A DNA stretch of 64,000 nucleotides from Nocardioides insulae DSM 17944. GTDB lineage: Bacteria > Actinomycetota > Actinomycetes > Propionibacteriales > Nocardioidaceae. The stretch spans positions 310,001 through 374,000 of the forward strand of contig NZ_AUGU01000014.1 of assembly GCF_000422825.1 (NCBI RefSeq), written 5' to 3'. Positions 50,224 to 59,837 of the stretch are shown here, one piece after another; position 1 is the first letter of the stretch; the number at the start of each line of letters is the position of its first letter. The notes under the pieces were generated by a model. That model was not told where the DNA came from and did no database searches. It worked only from the letters and a program-made list of their open reading frames with translations. The position numbers and the translations under genes were made by a program.

Positions 50224-50458
50224 TGCGCCCTGGCTGCGGTGTCTGGGGCGCTTCTTTAGCGGCGAAGGATCTGGCTGGACTGACGCCTAGAGCGTCGGCG
50301 AGTCGCCATACGGCGCCTAACGAGACACTGCGCTTTCCTCGTTCAACCGAGCCCGTTCTAAACGTCTGCGGCGCCAAAGCGTCCCCGTACCGTCTCACGC
50401 TCGACGGTGCACCATGGCTCCGAGTCGCTCTCGAACACCGAAGGGACGGTCGGGATAG

Positions 50459-53400
50459 GTGGAAACGAACGTTGAGCAGGTTCGTGCGGAGATCCGCTTC
50501 GCCCTGAACCAGCTGAGCGTCAGGAACGGCCAGCACGAATTCGAGACCCTGACCCGCATGCTCGCGCGCGCGACCGTGAGCCGCAACATCCTCCCCGCGA
50601 CCGGGCCGGTCTCATCCGGGGGAGACCAGGGCCGCGACTTCGAGTCCTACCCCACGGAGATGCCGGGTCAGGTCCAGCCCCTCGGCCAGGAGCTTGGTCT
50701 GCCCGATAAGGCGTTGGTCGGCTTCTCCTGCACGCTCCAGAAGGATGGACTACGCGGCAAGATCCGAGGCGACGTCGACAAGATCATGGCGGACGGCGAG
50801 CCCGTGGAGTTCGTCGTCGCCTACTGCGAGGCCGACATCCCCGTCTCCCGGCGCCACGCGATCGAGCGCGATGTACGAACCAAGCACGGCATCCGCGTGG
50901 TGATTTTCGATGGCAACGCCATCGCTGAGCACCTCGCCGACCACGCCACCTTCTGGATCGCCGAAACGTACCTCCACGTGCCGTCGCGCGTCCTTCCACC
51001 TCCGCCGGACCGCCCCGAGTGGTACGAGCAGGACCTGGTCAGATGGCGGGCGGACCACGAGGGCGTAAATACGATGGGTCGGCTCGTCGACCTCGCCGGC
51101 TGCCTCCACTACGCCTGCGGGACCCATGACGGGCGGCCCGACATCCCGTTCTGGCTGGAGAAGCTCCAGTACGCCCTTGCGGCCGGCAGGCCAGCAGCGC
51201 TGCGGCGCCGGGCCCTCTACGAGTACATCGTGGCCAATGTACGGGGCTTGGGGGACCTTCGTCCCGCAGAGGAACACGTCGCCGACTTCCTGAGTTCGTC
51301 CCTCGAAGCTGAAAATCCCAGCGACCTCGCGGACGCGGCTGTCGTGCTGATGTACGCGTTCGGTGCCTTCGCTCGGGGCAGGACCCGTCTCACGGCAGGG
51401 ACGCTCCAGGGGTACAACACCGGGCTCCAGCAGCGGATCCGAGTCCTCTTGGACGAGGAGCCGACACCCGGCTACCGATGTCAGCTCCTCGAAACCCTCG
51501 ATCCTGCGGCTCCAGCCAGATGCCGTCGCCGCGGAAGCGGCGGGGCTCCCGTACCGCGCCGACGACGACATCACGGCCAGCACCTTCGAGGAGCGGATAG
51601 CCGCCCTCGACGCCGGTGAGATGCGGCCCATTCCGGTCCCGCTCATCGACCCCCAAGCTGCCATCGAGACGCTGTTGTCGCTGACGCACGCGCTGCCCGA
51701 GGCGCCGCTGTTCCCCGTGGAGCCCCTCAGCCGGCTCCTGTCTCTCTACACGCCCACGCTCGTCGATGAGCTGGGGTACGACGAGATCGCGACCGCAATC
51801 GACCGGCGTGTCGCCGAGGCAAGCGGCGAAACGGTGGCAGCTGATCGCGCCCTCGACCGCGCCCACGCCCTCTTCAACGGGCGACGCATCCTTACGGGCC
51901 TCCGGCACCTTCACCGGGCCCGGCTCGGGTTGTTCAACGGCGACGCGAGGTCACGGATGGTCGAGGTCACCCTCGGGACCGCGGCGGCGTACCGAGAGTT
52001 GGGACTTCTCGCAGCCGCGAAGTACTACAGCCTCATAGCAGTCGAGCTGTGCGACAGCGAACATCTCGAGCAGCACTCCGAGGGAGTGGCTCAGGCGGCA
52101 ATCGCCGACTACCACCAGGGCAACTGGGTCAGCGCCACCTACCTGAACTGCCACGCCCTGATGGCGCATCGACTCATGGCCGAGCAGCCGCTCGATTTCG
52201 AAGTACACCCGTGGCTCTCCGGGCCTTCTTCGAGCTGTCCCAGATCCGGTCCGCCGCCGACAAACTCGGGACGCCCTACTCCGAGTACGTGCAGAAGGCG
52301 ATCGGAGCGGTCGGCGCCGGCCAGTTCCTCAATGACCTACTGCACGACGCGCTTGAAGGGCAGCCACCGTGGTGGGACGCGCTTACGGCCGACGAGCACG
52401 TGGCCAAGGTGGTCGCCGGCCTCGGTGCTCCGCCGTTCGCCGATACCTCCGAGCATCGCTGCATCCGCTTCAGCTGCCTCGGTGTGACCTGGACGGTCGT
52501 GTTTCGCAATCTCTATGCCGACACGGCGGTCGGCGAGAGGTGCGCGGCCGCTCTTCAAGTGACCCTCGCGCACCTGGCGCAGCACGACCCGGGCTTCCTA
52601 CCCACGCAGGTCACGGTCTTCGTCACGGCGGCGCCACCGGGGAAGCGGGTCCACGTGGAAGAAATGCCGTCGACGCCGGAGGAGTCGAGGCTCAGCGTTC
52701 AGCTCCCACGATCCGGGAAGCGGACCCGTGAGCACATTAACGAGGTGGCCCGCGAGACGCTCGGGGCGGTGACAAGCGCCGTAGTCCTGCCCTCCACGCT
52801 CAACGATGACAAGTTCAAGGACCTGCTGACTGCTGCGATGGAGGACGACCTCCTCTCTCTCATCGTCTTCGGCGCGCCCTACGACGCTGCCTGGGGTGCG
52901 GTGGTGCCGGAGGCGGAGTTCGCCACGTGGCCAAGGTCGGCCCCTCTCTTGGGCGACCCCAGACAGAGCCAGTTGGCGGTTCATCCGGACCTTTCCATGC
53001 CGGACGTGCCCGGCCCGGGCTACACGAGCGCGCACAGCCTCGCTGAGGTTGAGCACCGATACCGCGACCTGCCGCCCCGGATGGCGCCGACGCTGCAGGC
53101 CCTGCGAAATGACGCCGCCTTCGCGGAAGCTCTCGCCGAACTGCGAGCCGAGGGCTGGACCGATTGGCAAGTGCTCATCGCCGTCCACAACCTCGCGAAG
53201 AACGCCCGCCTGCAGCTGGTCGTGCCCGCCAACCAAGAGGAGGCCAAGGCGATGACCAAGCGCTTCATGGCACCAGAACCACCCGGTGACCCCATGCCCG
53301 TCGAACTCTTCACCGCGGACGCCCTGCGCCTGGCGATCCGCACGGCCGTCGGCTCGAGCGCCAATTCGTGGTGGAAACTCGAACTGCGGCAGAACCCGCT

Positions 53401-53524
53401 GAACCCAGACGCCATCCTGAGGCTGCTCCGCACCCGCTACGGATGGGCCACGGACGACGTGGAGCACCCTGATCCGTTCGCAGCACGAACAGAAGAGCCG
53501 GAGGCGCCGGCCGATCACGCCTGA
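50459..53524 (+). pseudogene. Large nuclease-like defence gene interrupted by two compensating frameshifts
   Basis: The frame runs from GTG 50459, shifts near 51500 (one extra base, around GAAACCCTCGATCC) and returns near 52210 (one base missing, around CACCCGTGG), ending at 53524. The joined product is about 1020 residues. The N-terminus looks like a PD-(D/E)xK restriction-type domain: GPVSSGGDQGRDFES, then FSCTLQKDG and KIRGDVDKI. The middle and C-terminal parts are helical and not recognised. Codon choice stays normal throughout, so sequencing error is as likely as true decay. Confidence 0.7.
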
Positions 53525-53893
53525 GCGCCCGGGAGGCCGTCCGGACCCGCAAGGGGGGGCAAACCCGTGCCGCGTTAGTGCTTCCAGCCCTTCGGCAGCC
53601 AACTTCGGGCCCCGCGTAGCCGGGCCGCGAAATGCGGTTTGAGCATCTCTCAGCGCACCCCCTATGGGCAATGAGGTGGCGGGGGGACTCACTCCGTTCT
53701 CCGCATGCGGTGATGGATCCAGTCTTCTTCGCCCGTGTGTCTGCGACGTCGAGAGCAGTGACCGCGGCAGCTTCAGCGAAGAAGCATGGTGTCAGACGTG
53801 ATCGCAGTGCCTGTGTCTCTCCGGAGTCAGCACCCCGTCCCGTCGGGAAAGCTCGGCCTGGTCACGTCCGCGTCGCACTGCGGTCAGGGCGCG

Positions 53894-53922
53894 CCCCGTG
53901 AGCGCCGTGAGCCCTCACGGGG
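53894..53922 (+). terminator. Hairpin in the island spacer
   Basis: CCCCGTGAG and CTCACGGGG, a 9-bp stem with an 11-nt loop, about 370 bp after the frameshifted gene. Confidence 0.45.
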
Positions 53923-54127
53923 ACCGTCCGGGGCGGTACTGCTCGGCGACGAACAGGAGAAGGGCATCATGCAGCTCCGTGGACTGCCTCGTGACTTTGC
54001 TGTCTGCGCAGTGCGGGAACACCTTCAGTACAGGTCAACTGGGTAGGCCATGGCGACAGGCTTGTTTCCGGCATCGAGCCGGGCAACCCGCTGGGTGGCG
54101 TGACTGCGACCGTTGGGCCGGAGCATC

Positions 54128-54133
54128 TACGCT
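54128..54133 (+). promoter_or_regulatory. -10 box of the small Cys-motif ORF (leaderless)
   Basis: TACGCT, six bases (gccggc), then ATG at 54140. Confidence 0.5.
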
Positions 54134-54139
54134 GCCGGC

Positions 54140-54424
54140 ATGGCCGGTGACCCAGATCCGTACGCCCAGACCCTCGACGCCATCGACGTCCGTCGGACCA
54201 GCCTGTCGGTAGGCGCGCCGGCCGCGGGGGAGGAAGGCGGATGGTCTGCGGGGGAGATCGAGGCGGCGCTTACCGAGCTGGACGCGGACGAGGCCGCCCT
54301 GCGCGCCCATTGGCGATCCGCCACGCAAGTCGTGCTCGATGGTCAGCCGGAGCGATGCGCAGAGTGCGGGCAGCCGCGCGACTGCCCTACGGCGAAAGCG
54401 TTGTTCTTGGAGTATGCAGACTGA
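54140..54424 (+). CDS. Small hypothetical protein with C-terminal Cys motif
   Basis: A 94-residue acidic protein, MAGDPDPYAQTL at the start and a helical middle (EIEAALTELDADEAALRAHW). Near the end CAECGQPRDCP has three cysteines in a CxxC-x5-C pattern, a possible metal or redox site. The leaderless -10 box and good codon pattern support it. No family recognised. Confidence 0.6.
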   Translation: MAGDPDPYAQTLDAIDVRRTSLSVGAPAAGEEGGWSAGEIEAALTELDADEAALRAHWRSATQVVLDGQPERCAECGQPRDCPTAKALFLEYAD

Positions 54425-54933
54425 CTGAGCGGCCACCTGTCACGTCCGCGCGGGGGTGTTGCGGCCGGATTAGCGCCCCAGTTCGGGACTTCTAGAACCC
54501 CGTGATGACGGCCAGAGCGACGAGGACCGGCGCGGAGGCGGCGACCCTGCTGTCGGCTCTTGGACTCGACAGTTGGGTGGTCATGCGGCACGTCGGAGAG
54601 GTCTTGTTCACGCCCGTTTCAAGCACCTTATAGCGGCTATGGCGCCTTGTAGCGTCTATCGCACCACGGGCAGCCTTGGCATCGGAGCGCGGGCTTGCTC
54701 TCCGCTACGGCCCGTGACGACTCCAAGCTAAGCGGGGACCCGGTACCCGTGCCTCGCGGAACCGCGCGACCATCTCGGGCGATATCGCGCGACTTTCGAT
54801 GTTGTCAAGCATAGAACCAATACTTCGCCGAGGTGATCGCGGCACGGGTGTCGGGGCGGTCGCGTTCACGGCATACCCGTGGTCCGTCACGCCAAGCAAA
54901 GACACCGGGTGTTCGCGGAGCCTGGCGGCGGCA
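54425..54933. other. Gene-free, AT-richer stretch with a 19-bp direct repeat
   Basis: 509 bp without a supported gene. TAGCGGCTAT (54631-54640) and TAGCGTCTAT (54650-54659) sit in two imperfect 19-bp direct repeats (ccttaTAGCGgCTAT-type). The base composition drops between about 54590 and 54820, unlike the flanking genes. Confidence 0.5.
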
Positions 54934-55146
54934 TCACCAGCCGTTGAGATCCGCCTCGTCACGAGATACTGAAAACGCGCTCCAGCCCTGCCCGCGAAGC
55001 CACACGTACCCGGTGACGGTGTCTGGCGAAGGGCTTCGGCCAAGCCAGACGCCGTCAATACCCTCAATGTCTATGTCGGCCTCCGGCAGGCCTTCGGTCT
55101 CGAACGAGCGAAGCATGGCAAACCCTTCGATGAGCTCGACCCACAA
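54934..55146 (-). pseudogene. 3' remnant of a gene cut by the IS element
   Basis: An open frame runs out of the IS left end and reads LWVELIEGFAMLRSFETEGLP on to VWLRGQGWSAFSVSRDE before its stop. It has protein-like composition and enters the IS terminal repeat upstream, as expected if the insertion removed its 5' part. A free-standing 60-residue ORF from ATG 55116 is possible. No matching 5' half was seen on the other side of the IS. Confidence 0.4.
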
Positions 55147-55178
55147 GGGACTGCTGCACGAACGGGTGACAGGTTGGG

Positions 55179-56081
55179 TCACGCAGCCTGTGTGGCTGGC
55201 GCGGTCATGATGGTCTCGAACTCGATGGGGGTCAACCGCCCGAGAGCGGCCTGCCTACGGCGACGGTGATAGGTCCTCTCGATCCAGGTCACGATCGCGA
55301 TCCGGAGCTCCTCGCGGGTGGCCCAGGCTCGGCGGTCGAGGACGTTCTTCTGCAGCAGCGAGAAGAACGACTCCATGGCCGCGTTGTCCCCGGCTGCGCC
55401 GACTCTGCCCATCGATCCGACCATGCCGTGACGGTTCAGGGCGTGGACAAACTTCCGGCTGCGGAACTGGCTGCCGCGGTCGCTGTGAACGATGCAGCCG
55501 GCGACGTCGCCGCGGCGTGCGACAGCGTTGTTCAGCGCCGCCACCGCCAGCCGGGACTTCATCCTCGAGTCGATCGAGTAGCCGACGATCCGGTTGGAGT
55601 AGACGTCCTTGATCGCGCAGACGTAGAGCTTCCCCTCACTGGTGCGGTGCTCGGTGATGTAGGTCAGCCACAGCTCGTTGGGGGCCTCGGCGGTGAACTC
55701 GTGCCGGATCCTGCCCTTCTCGTCGACCACCGCGCAGAGGTCGTCGTGGACCGGCGGGCCCGGCTTCTTCGCCTTGCCCTTCTTGGGCTTGCCGAAGGCC
55801 GACCACCAGCCCAGCTGCGAGCAGATCCGCCACGCGGTCCGATCGGCCATCGGCTCACCGGCATCACGCGCTTCGTCGACGAGGAACCGGTAGCCGAACT
55901 CCGGGTCGTCCTTGTGGGCGTCGAACAGAGCATTGGCACGGTAGGCCTGCTCGAGCTCGGCGGCGGTGACCGGACGCTGGAGCCAGCGGTAGTAGGGCTG
56001 GCGCGCGATCTTGAGCACCCGGCACGTCACCGCGACGGGAATCCCGTCGCCGGCCAGCTCGCGGACGAGCGGGTACATCAT
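55179..56081 (-). CDS. IS3-family transposase OrfB, integrase core with mutated first catalytic Asp
   Basis: A 300-residue rve-type domain. It has the N-terminal HTH_21-like segment, then NELWLTYITEH where family members read WLTDITEH: the codon at 55661-55659 is TAC instead of GAC, changing Asp to Tyr. The other DDE residues remain: Asp in VHSDRGSQF and Glu in DNAAMESFFSLLQKN. The start overlaps the orfA stop by ATGA; the fusion OrfAB is expected from a -1 shift. No other defect was seen, which suggests recent inactivation. Confidence 0.92.
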   Translation of the reverse strand: MMYPLVRELAGDGIPVAVTCRVLKIARQPYYRWLQRPVTAAELEQAYRANALFDAHKDDPEFGYRFLVDEARDAGEPMADRTAWRICSQLGWWSAFGKPKKGKAKKPGPPVHDDLCAVVDEKGRIRHEFTAEAPNELWLTYITEHRTSEGKLYVCAIKDVYSNRIVGYSIDSRMKSRLAVAALNNAVARRGDVAGCIVHSDRGSQFRSRKFVHALNRHGMVGSMGRVGAAGDNAAMESFFSLLQKNVLDRRAWATREELRIAIVTWIERTYHRRRRQAALGRLTPIEFETIMTAPATQAA

Positions 56082-56371
56082 TTTCCCGGGAGGTTGGCCT
56101 GCGACAGGTAGGCGGCTGCGCGACGGAGGACCTCGTTCTCCTGCTCCAGCAACCGAACCCGCTTCCGCAGTTCTCGCTCGGTCGCCGACTGAGCAGCGGT
56201 GGTTCCCGGCTTCACACCGTCCTCGACGTCGGCGGTCTTCATCCAGTTCGTCAGGCAGGACTCGCTGATGCCGAAGTCGGCAGCGATCTGCTTGAGGTGG
56301 ACGCCCGGCTCACGGTTCCTGGCGACACGAACCACGTCGTCGCGGAACTCCTTGGGGTACGGCTTCGGCAC
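56078..56371 (-). CDS. IS3-family transposase OrfA (HTH DNA-binding)
   Basis: A 97-residue protein with an HTH_Tnp_1 helix-turn-helix (VHLKQIAADFGISESCLTNWM) and a leucine-zipper-like tail (RELRKRVRLLEQENEVLRR) for OrfAB dimerisation. Its last codons are CCG GGA AAA TGA; G-GGA-AAA (56087-56081) is a typical slippery heptamer for -1 frameshifting into orfB. Confidence 0.92.
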   Translation of the reverse strand: MPKPYPKEFRDDVVRVARNREPGVHLKQIAADFGISESCLTNWMKTADVEDGVKPGTTAAQSATERELRKRVRLLEQENEVLRRAAAYLSQANLPGK

Positions 56372-56439
56372 AGCAACATCCTTCCAGTGGCACCCCTCGG
56401 CACCACAGATCAGATGTCACCTACCCGTGCAGCAGTCCC

Positions 56440-56769
56440 GGGCGTTGAACTTGACGCGCTGTTGCGCGAAAGGGTGTGGGATCGACCGGTTGAGATGGGC
56501 CGTGGCAGGGGACACTGGATGGGCCCGACCGGACCCGCCAGCCACTAAGGTCGCGACGCAAACCTCGTCGACAGCAAGGACGCCCGGGAGGACTCAAAGC
56601 GGCGGGGGACACCTACTACCTGGTCAGGTCCAGCTGAGCATCACGGCCACCCGCGCCACGGGCCCGGGGGTCTGAGCAAACGTCGCGGTGGGGTGGGGGT
56701 GGAAGCCTCCACCCCACCGCGACGCGCGACAGGGACCTTCGGATCCGACCTGACCGATGCGCGGGGCGG
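56440..56769. other. Gene-free region right of the IS
   Basis: 330 bp without a supported gene. It holds the strong terminator at 56681-56724, which serves the minus-strand ORF at 56770-57198. Confidence 0.55.
56681..56724 (-). terminator. 16-bp perfect hairpin terminator
   Basis: CGTCGCGGTGGGGTGG and CCACCCCACCGCGACG pair perfectly; wobble and G-C pairs extend it inward. It lies 46 bp past the stop of the ORF at 56770-57198. Confidence 0.85.
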
Positions 56770-57198
56770 TCAGGCGGTCAGCGCCCTGGCCTCGTCCGCG
56801 GGGAGCGGCAGGATGTCCAGGTCGGTGCCTAGATGAAGCACTTCGCACGCCACGCCGCGACCGCCCAATGCGGAGTAGTACGTCGAGGCGGCGGCGCGGT
56901 CCTCGGCCGTGACAGGGGGCGGGCCCGGTCGGCAGTGCAGCAGGGCGACACTCCCGCCATCGAGGCGACCTGTGAGGGTGCGACGTAGGAAGAGCGCAAG
57001 GTCTTCCGCCTGATCGGGAGCCATCACCGCAGGTATCTCGGCGATCTCCTGGAGCAGTGGCAGGGGGCGGTGATCGGGGCCGATCAGTGCCACGTAGAGG
57101 CGGGGCTCGTGCCGTCCCAGCGGTGCGATCAAGGTGCGCCAGAACTCTTGGACATCGACCTGGGTGAGGAGTTGCGGGGCGAAGGGCGTGTTGGTCAT
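56770..57198 (-). CDS. Hypothetical protein, 142 residues
   Basis: The product begins MTNTPFAPQLL and contains VALIGPDHRPLPLLQEI, SVALLHCRPGPPPVTAEDRAAASTYY and CEVLHLGTDLDILPLP. It looks like a compact alpha/beta protein; no family recognised and no signal peptide. ATG 57198 is preferred over the longer frame to 57429. It ends at a strong terminator and is divergent from the small ORF at 57357. Confidence 0.65.
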   Translation of the reverse strand: MTNTPFAPQLLTQVDVQEFWRTLIAPLGRHEPRLYVALIGPDHRPLPLLQEIAEIPAVMAPDQAEDLALFLRRTLTGRLDGGSVALLHCRPGPPPVTAEDRAAASTYYSALGGRGVACEVLHLGTDLDILPLPADEARALTA

Positions 57199-57356
57199 GC
57201 CTCCACGGTGCAACGGCTGCGCGGACCGCGCGAACGCTTCTCCACAGGGCCGAGAGTTGGGCCGGAACAGATGCACAGTGATGCGTCGGTGGCCGGTCCT
57301 CCCCAAGCGCTGGCCAGGGGCTGTCGAACTCCGGAGGATGAAACCAGAGTCGGGGC

Positions 57357-57698
57357 ATGACGAACACGCGACACCGCCGGGCGCCCTCCGCCCCCACTGC
57401 TCCCGGCCGAAACTCGGGTGGGCCGGCACGGACGGGCAGACGGCCTCCGGGCGTGGCTGAGGTGGAGGAGGCGCTGTCCCTCGCTCTCGCCGATCCCGTG
57501 GCCCTCGTGGAGGCTGCTTCCCAGTTGCGTCATCTGCGTCGGCTCACGGTTCGCGAACGGATCGCTCGGGCCTGGGTCGATCCGGGGTACGAACAGCTGT
57601 GGCGGGCTCTGGCCCGCGTCGCTCCGGCTCCCGTTCGACGATATTGCCTCGAGTTCGCGGCGGCCTGCCGGTGGGGCACCGATGACCACCGGATGTGA
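57357..57698 (+). CDS. Hypothetical protein, 113 residues, basic
   Basis: An Arg/Pro-rich N-terminus (about residues 1-30) precedes a helical part (VEEALSLALADPVALVEAASQL, LTVRERIARAWVDPGY). CAGAGT, a near match to the -10 pattern, lies six bases before ATG 57357. No family recognised; moderate support from codon pattern only. Confidence 0.5.
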   Translation: MTNTRHRRAPSAPTAPGRNSGGPARTGRRPPGVAEVEEALSLALADPVALVEAASQLRHLRRLTVRERIARAWVDPGYEQLWRALARVAPAPVRRYCLEFAAACRWGTDDHRM

Positions 57699-57760
57699 CC
57701 GGGCCCGAGCAGGCGTGACCCCTGTGGAGAGTCGGTGCTACCACGGCCGCACGCCCGACA

Positions 57761-57766
57761 TACGCT
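57761..57766 (+). promoter_or_regulatory. -10 box of the SprT-like gene (leaderless)
   Basis: TACGCT, seven bases (cccggtc), then ATG at 57774. Confidence 0.55.
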
Positions 57767-57773
57767 CCCGGTC

Positions 57774-58442
57774 ATGGAGCTGAACGCCGCCTACGATCTG
57801 GCGTGTGCGTTGCTGGTCGAGCATGGGCTCGCGCACTGGCAGGTGACCTTCGACGCGGCGAAGCGTCGCGCAGGGGTCTGCGACTTCGCCGAGCGTCGGA
57901 TCGGGCTCAGCGCACCACTCACCAGACTCCACGACGATGCTCAGGTGCGCGACACGATCCTCCACGAGATCGCGCATGCCCTGGCGGGTCCGCGCCATGC
58001 CCACGATCAGCACTGGCGCCGAATCGCGATCGCGATCGGCTCTTCGGGGGATCGCTGCACCCCGGCAGATGCACCCCGCGTGCCCGCGGCGTGGCTCGGG
58101 GTCTGCCCGAGCGGGCACGTCGTCGAGCGGCATCGGCGGCCCGAGCGGGTGGCCTCCTGCCGGGAGTGCAGCACCACCTTCGACCTGGCGCACGCGCTCA
58201 CCTGGACCCGCCGCGGACGGCCCGCCCGGATGCACCCGAACTACGAGGCCGAACTCGACGCGCTCACGCGAGGCCAGGCCCAGACCCGGTTCTCGGTCGG
58301 CAGTCGGGTCCGGGTGAGTGCGCAAGGAGAGTGGCAGGGCCAGCAGGGCACCGTGGTGAAGCTGGGGCGCACCAGCTATCACCTACGGGTGGGGCGCTCG
58401 GTGCTCCGGGTGCCGTTCGCTCTGGTGGAGGGGGCCCGGTGA
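57774..58442 (+). CDS. SprT-like zinc metalloprotease-domain protein
   Basis: A 222-residue protein. HEIAHALAGPRHAHDQHW near residue 64 is the HExxH-type zinc motif with a later His, as in SprT/Spartan-like proteins. A zinc-ribbon-like segment follows (VCPSGHVV and CRECSTTFD), and the C-terminal 55 residues form a small beta module (VGSRVRVSAQGEWQGQQGTVV, KOW-like). Probably protein or nucleic-acid repair; target unknown. The longer frame from 57735 overlaps the promoter. Confidence 0.82.
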   Translation: MELNAAYDLACALLVEHGLAHWQVTFDAAKRRAGVCDFAERRIGLSAPLTRLHDDAQVRDTILHEIAHALAGPRHAHDQHWRRIAIAIGSSGDRCTPADAPRVPAAWLGVCPSGHVVERHRRPERVASCRECSTTFDLAHALTWTRRGRPARMHPNYEAELDALTRGQAQTRFSVGSRVRVSAQGEWQGQQGTVVKLGRTSYHLRVGRSVLRVPFALVEGAR

Positions 58443-58518
58443 GCACCGTGACCCGGTCACCTCGGCACCCACCCACGGGGCAAGATGGCCTCGTCGGGAT
58501 CGGAGCGAAGGGACGAGC

Positions 58519-59205
58519 ATGGCGCAGCAGACCGTGAACGCCTCGACAGCTTCGCCGTCCCGGCGCGGGCGATGGCTGTTCTGGCCCGGTGTGATCCTGG
58601 TGGTCGCCGGCCTCGCGCTCCTCGGGTACGTCGCCTGGCAACTGTGGGGCACCAACTACGTCTCCCAGCAGCGCCAGGAGCAGGCAGTCACCGAGATCTC
58701 GGAAGCCTGGCAGCAGGGCGACTCGGTCGTGGCGACCGATTGGGGCGAGGCCGAGGCGATCATCCGCATCCCACGCTTCGGCGACGACTACGCGATCCCG
58801 GTCTTCGAGGGCACCGGCGACGAGGTGCTCTCGGCCGGCTACGGACACTTCGCCGACACGGCTGAGCCGGGGCAGATCGGCAACTACGCGCTGGCGGCCC
58901 ACCGGGTCACGCACGGCGAGCCGCTGCGCGACATGCCCGAGCTCGATGTCGGCGACCAGGTCATCGTGGAGACCCGGCAGACGACGTACACCTACGAACT
59001 GGTCAGCGGCGGTGATGACCTCATCGTCGACTTCCACGACATCTGGGTGACCGATCCGCTGCCCACCAACCCGGAGGGCGGTGTCCAGCCGCCCCAGAAG
59101 AAGAACCAGCGGCTCCTCACGCTCACCACCTGCTCGGAGCTCTTCCACACCGACAACCGGATGATCGCCTTCGCCACCCTGGTGGACACGGCACGGCGCA
59201 GTTGA
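58519..59205 (+). CDS. Class E sortase
   Basis: A 228-residue membrane-anchored transpeptidase. One N-terminal helix (LFWPGVILVVAGLALLGYVAW) is followed by the sortase barrel: IRIPRFGDDYAIPVF, the catalytic His in LAAHRVTHG, Cys in TLTTCSEL and Arg in DNRMIAFATL. Class E enzymes attach proteins with LAxTG-type signals to the wall. No substrate gene was seen nearby. AGGGAC lies before the ATG. Confidence 0.92.
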   Translation: MAQQTVNASTASPSRRGRWLFWPGVILVVAGLALLGYVAWQLWGTNYVSQQRQEQAVTEISEAWQQGDSVVATDWGEAEAIIRIPRFGDDYAIPVFEGTGDEVLSAGYGHFADTAEPGQIGNYALAAHRVTHGEPLRDMPELDVGDQVIVETRQTTYTYELVSGGDDLIVDFHDIWVTDPLPTNPEGGVQPPQKKNQRLLTLTTCSELFHTDNRMIAFATLVDTARRS

Positions 59206-59246
59206 GCGGGAGTCGCCGGGCCCGGGTGGCATCGGAAGCCGAGCGG

Positions 59247-59831
59247 TCAGCTGTCCTGGTCAAGGTCGAGACCGGCGGCACGTGCGGGCGCGGCGTACGC
59301 CTCCGCCAAGCTGCTCACCGTCTCGTGCGCGTTGAGTCCACTCGGGTTCGGCACCACCCACAGTTCGCTCTCCTCCCAGTCCTCCGGCTGTCTGCCCAGA
59401 GTGGCCTTGGGCATGCCGAAGGCCGTCCGGTACGCCGTGATGCCGGCGACCGCGATCACCCGGGGCCGCTCACGGCGGACCAGTTCACGCAGGATCACAC
59501 CGCCCTGACGAAGCTCGGCCGGGGACAGCTCGGAGGCGCGCACCGTGGCGCGGTGCACCAGGTTCGAGATCCCGATGCCCCGGGAACGCAGGTGTTCCCG
59601 GTCCTCCTCGGCCATGCCCGTGCGCTCGATCGGGCGAAGGATGATCCCCGCTTGTAGCAGTGCCGGGTAGAACCGGTTCACCGGGTGCGCGAAATGGGTC
59701 TGGGTGGCGGCGGTCCACAGACCCGGGTTGATGCCGACGAACAGGAGTTTGAGCCCTCCGCGGGGAGGGAGCAGGTCGGGGACCTCCTGGTCACGGTAGG
59801 ACTCGAGTTCGGCGCGGGTGAAGCGAGGCAC
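59247..59831 (-). CDS. mug: G/U mismatch-specific uracil-DNA glycosylase
   Basis: A 194-residue base-excision repair enzyme of the MUG/TDG family. The water-positioning motif GINPG is at residues 33-37, and the later loop NPSGLNAH is characteristic. It removes uracil or thymine mispaired with G, relevant in a very GC-rich genome. GTG 59831 is set by TAGGGT six bases upstream. It is divergent from the methyltransferase gene, both leaderless. Confidence 0.93.
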   Translation of the reverse strand: MPRFTRAELESYRDQEVPDLLPPRGGLKLLFVGINPGLWTAATQTHFAHPVNRFYPALLQAGIILRPIERTGMAEEDREHLRSRGIGISNLVHRATVRASELSPAELRQGGVILRELVRRERPRVIAVAGITAYRTAFGMPKATLGRQPEDWEESELWVVPNPSGLNAHETVSSLAEAYAAPARAAGLDLDQDS

Positions 59832-59837
59832 GGTCGA

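Larger units (their letters stand above)
53525..54139. other. Gene-free spacer in the defence island
   Basis: 615 bp without a supported gene. A hairpin CCCCGTGAG/CTCACGGGG (53894-53922, 11-nt loop) and the -10 box of the next ORF (TACGCT at 54128-54133) were the only structures seen. Confidence 0.5.
55147..56439 (-). mobile_element. IS3-family insertion sequence, about 1293 bp
   Basis: Two overlapping ORFs on the minus strand (orfA 56078-56371, orfB 55179-56081) lie between 25-bp imperfect terminal repeats: GGGACTGCTGCACGaacGGGTGACA at 55147-55171 and its partner at 56415-56439 (21 of 25 match). The flanks (acaa on the left, ggg on the right) show no target duplication. The transposase has a lost catalytic Asp (see orfB), so this copy is probably not self-mobile. 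Confidence 0.88.
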
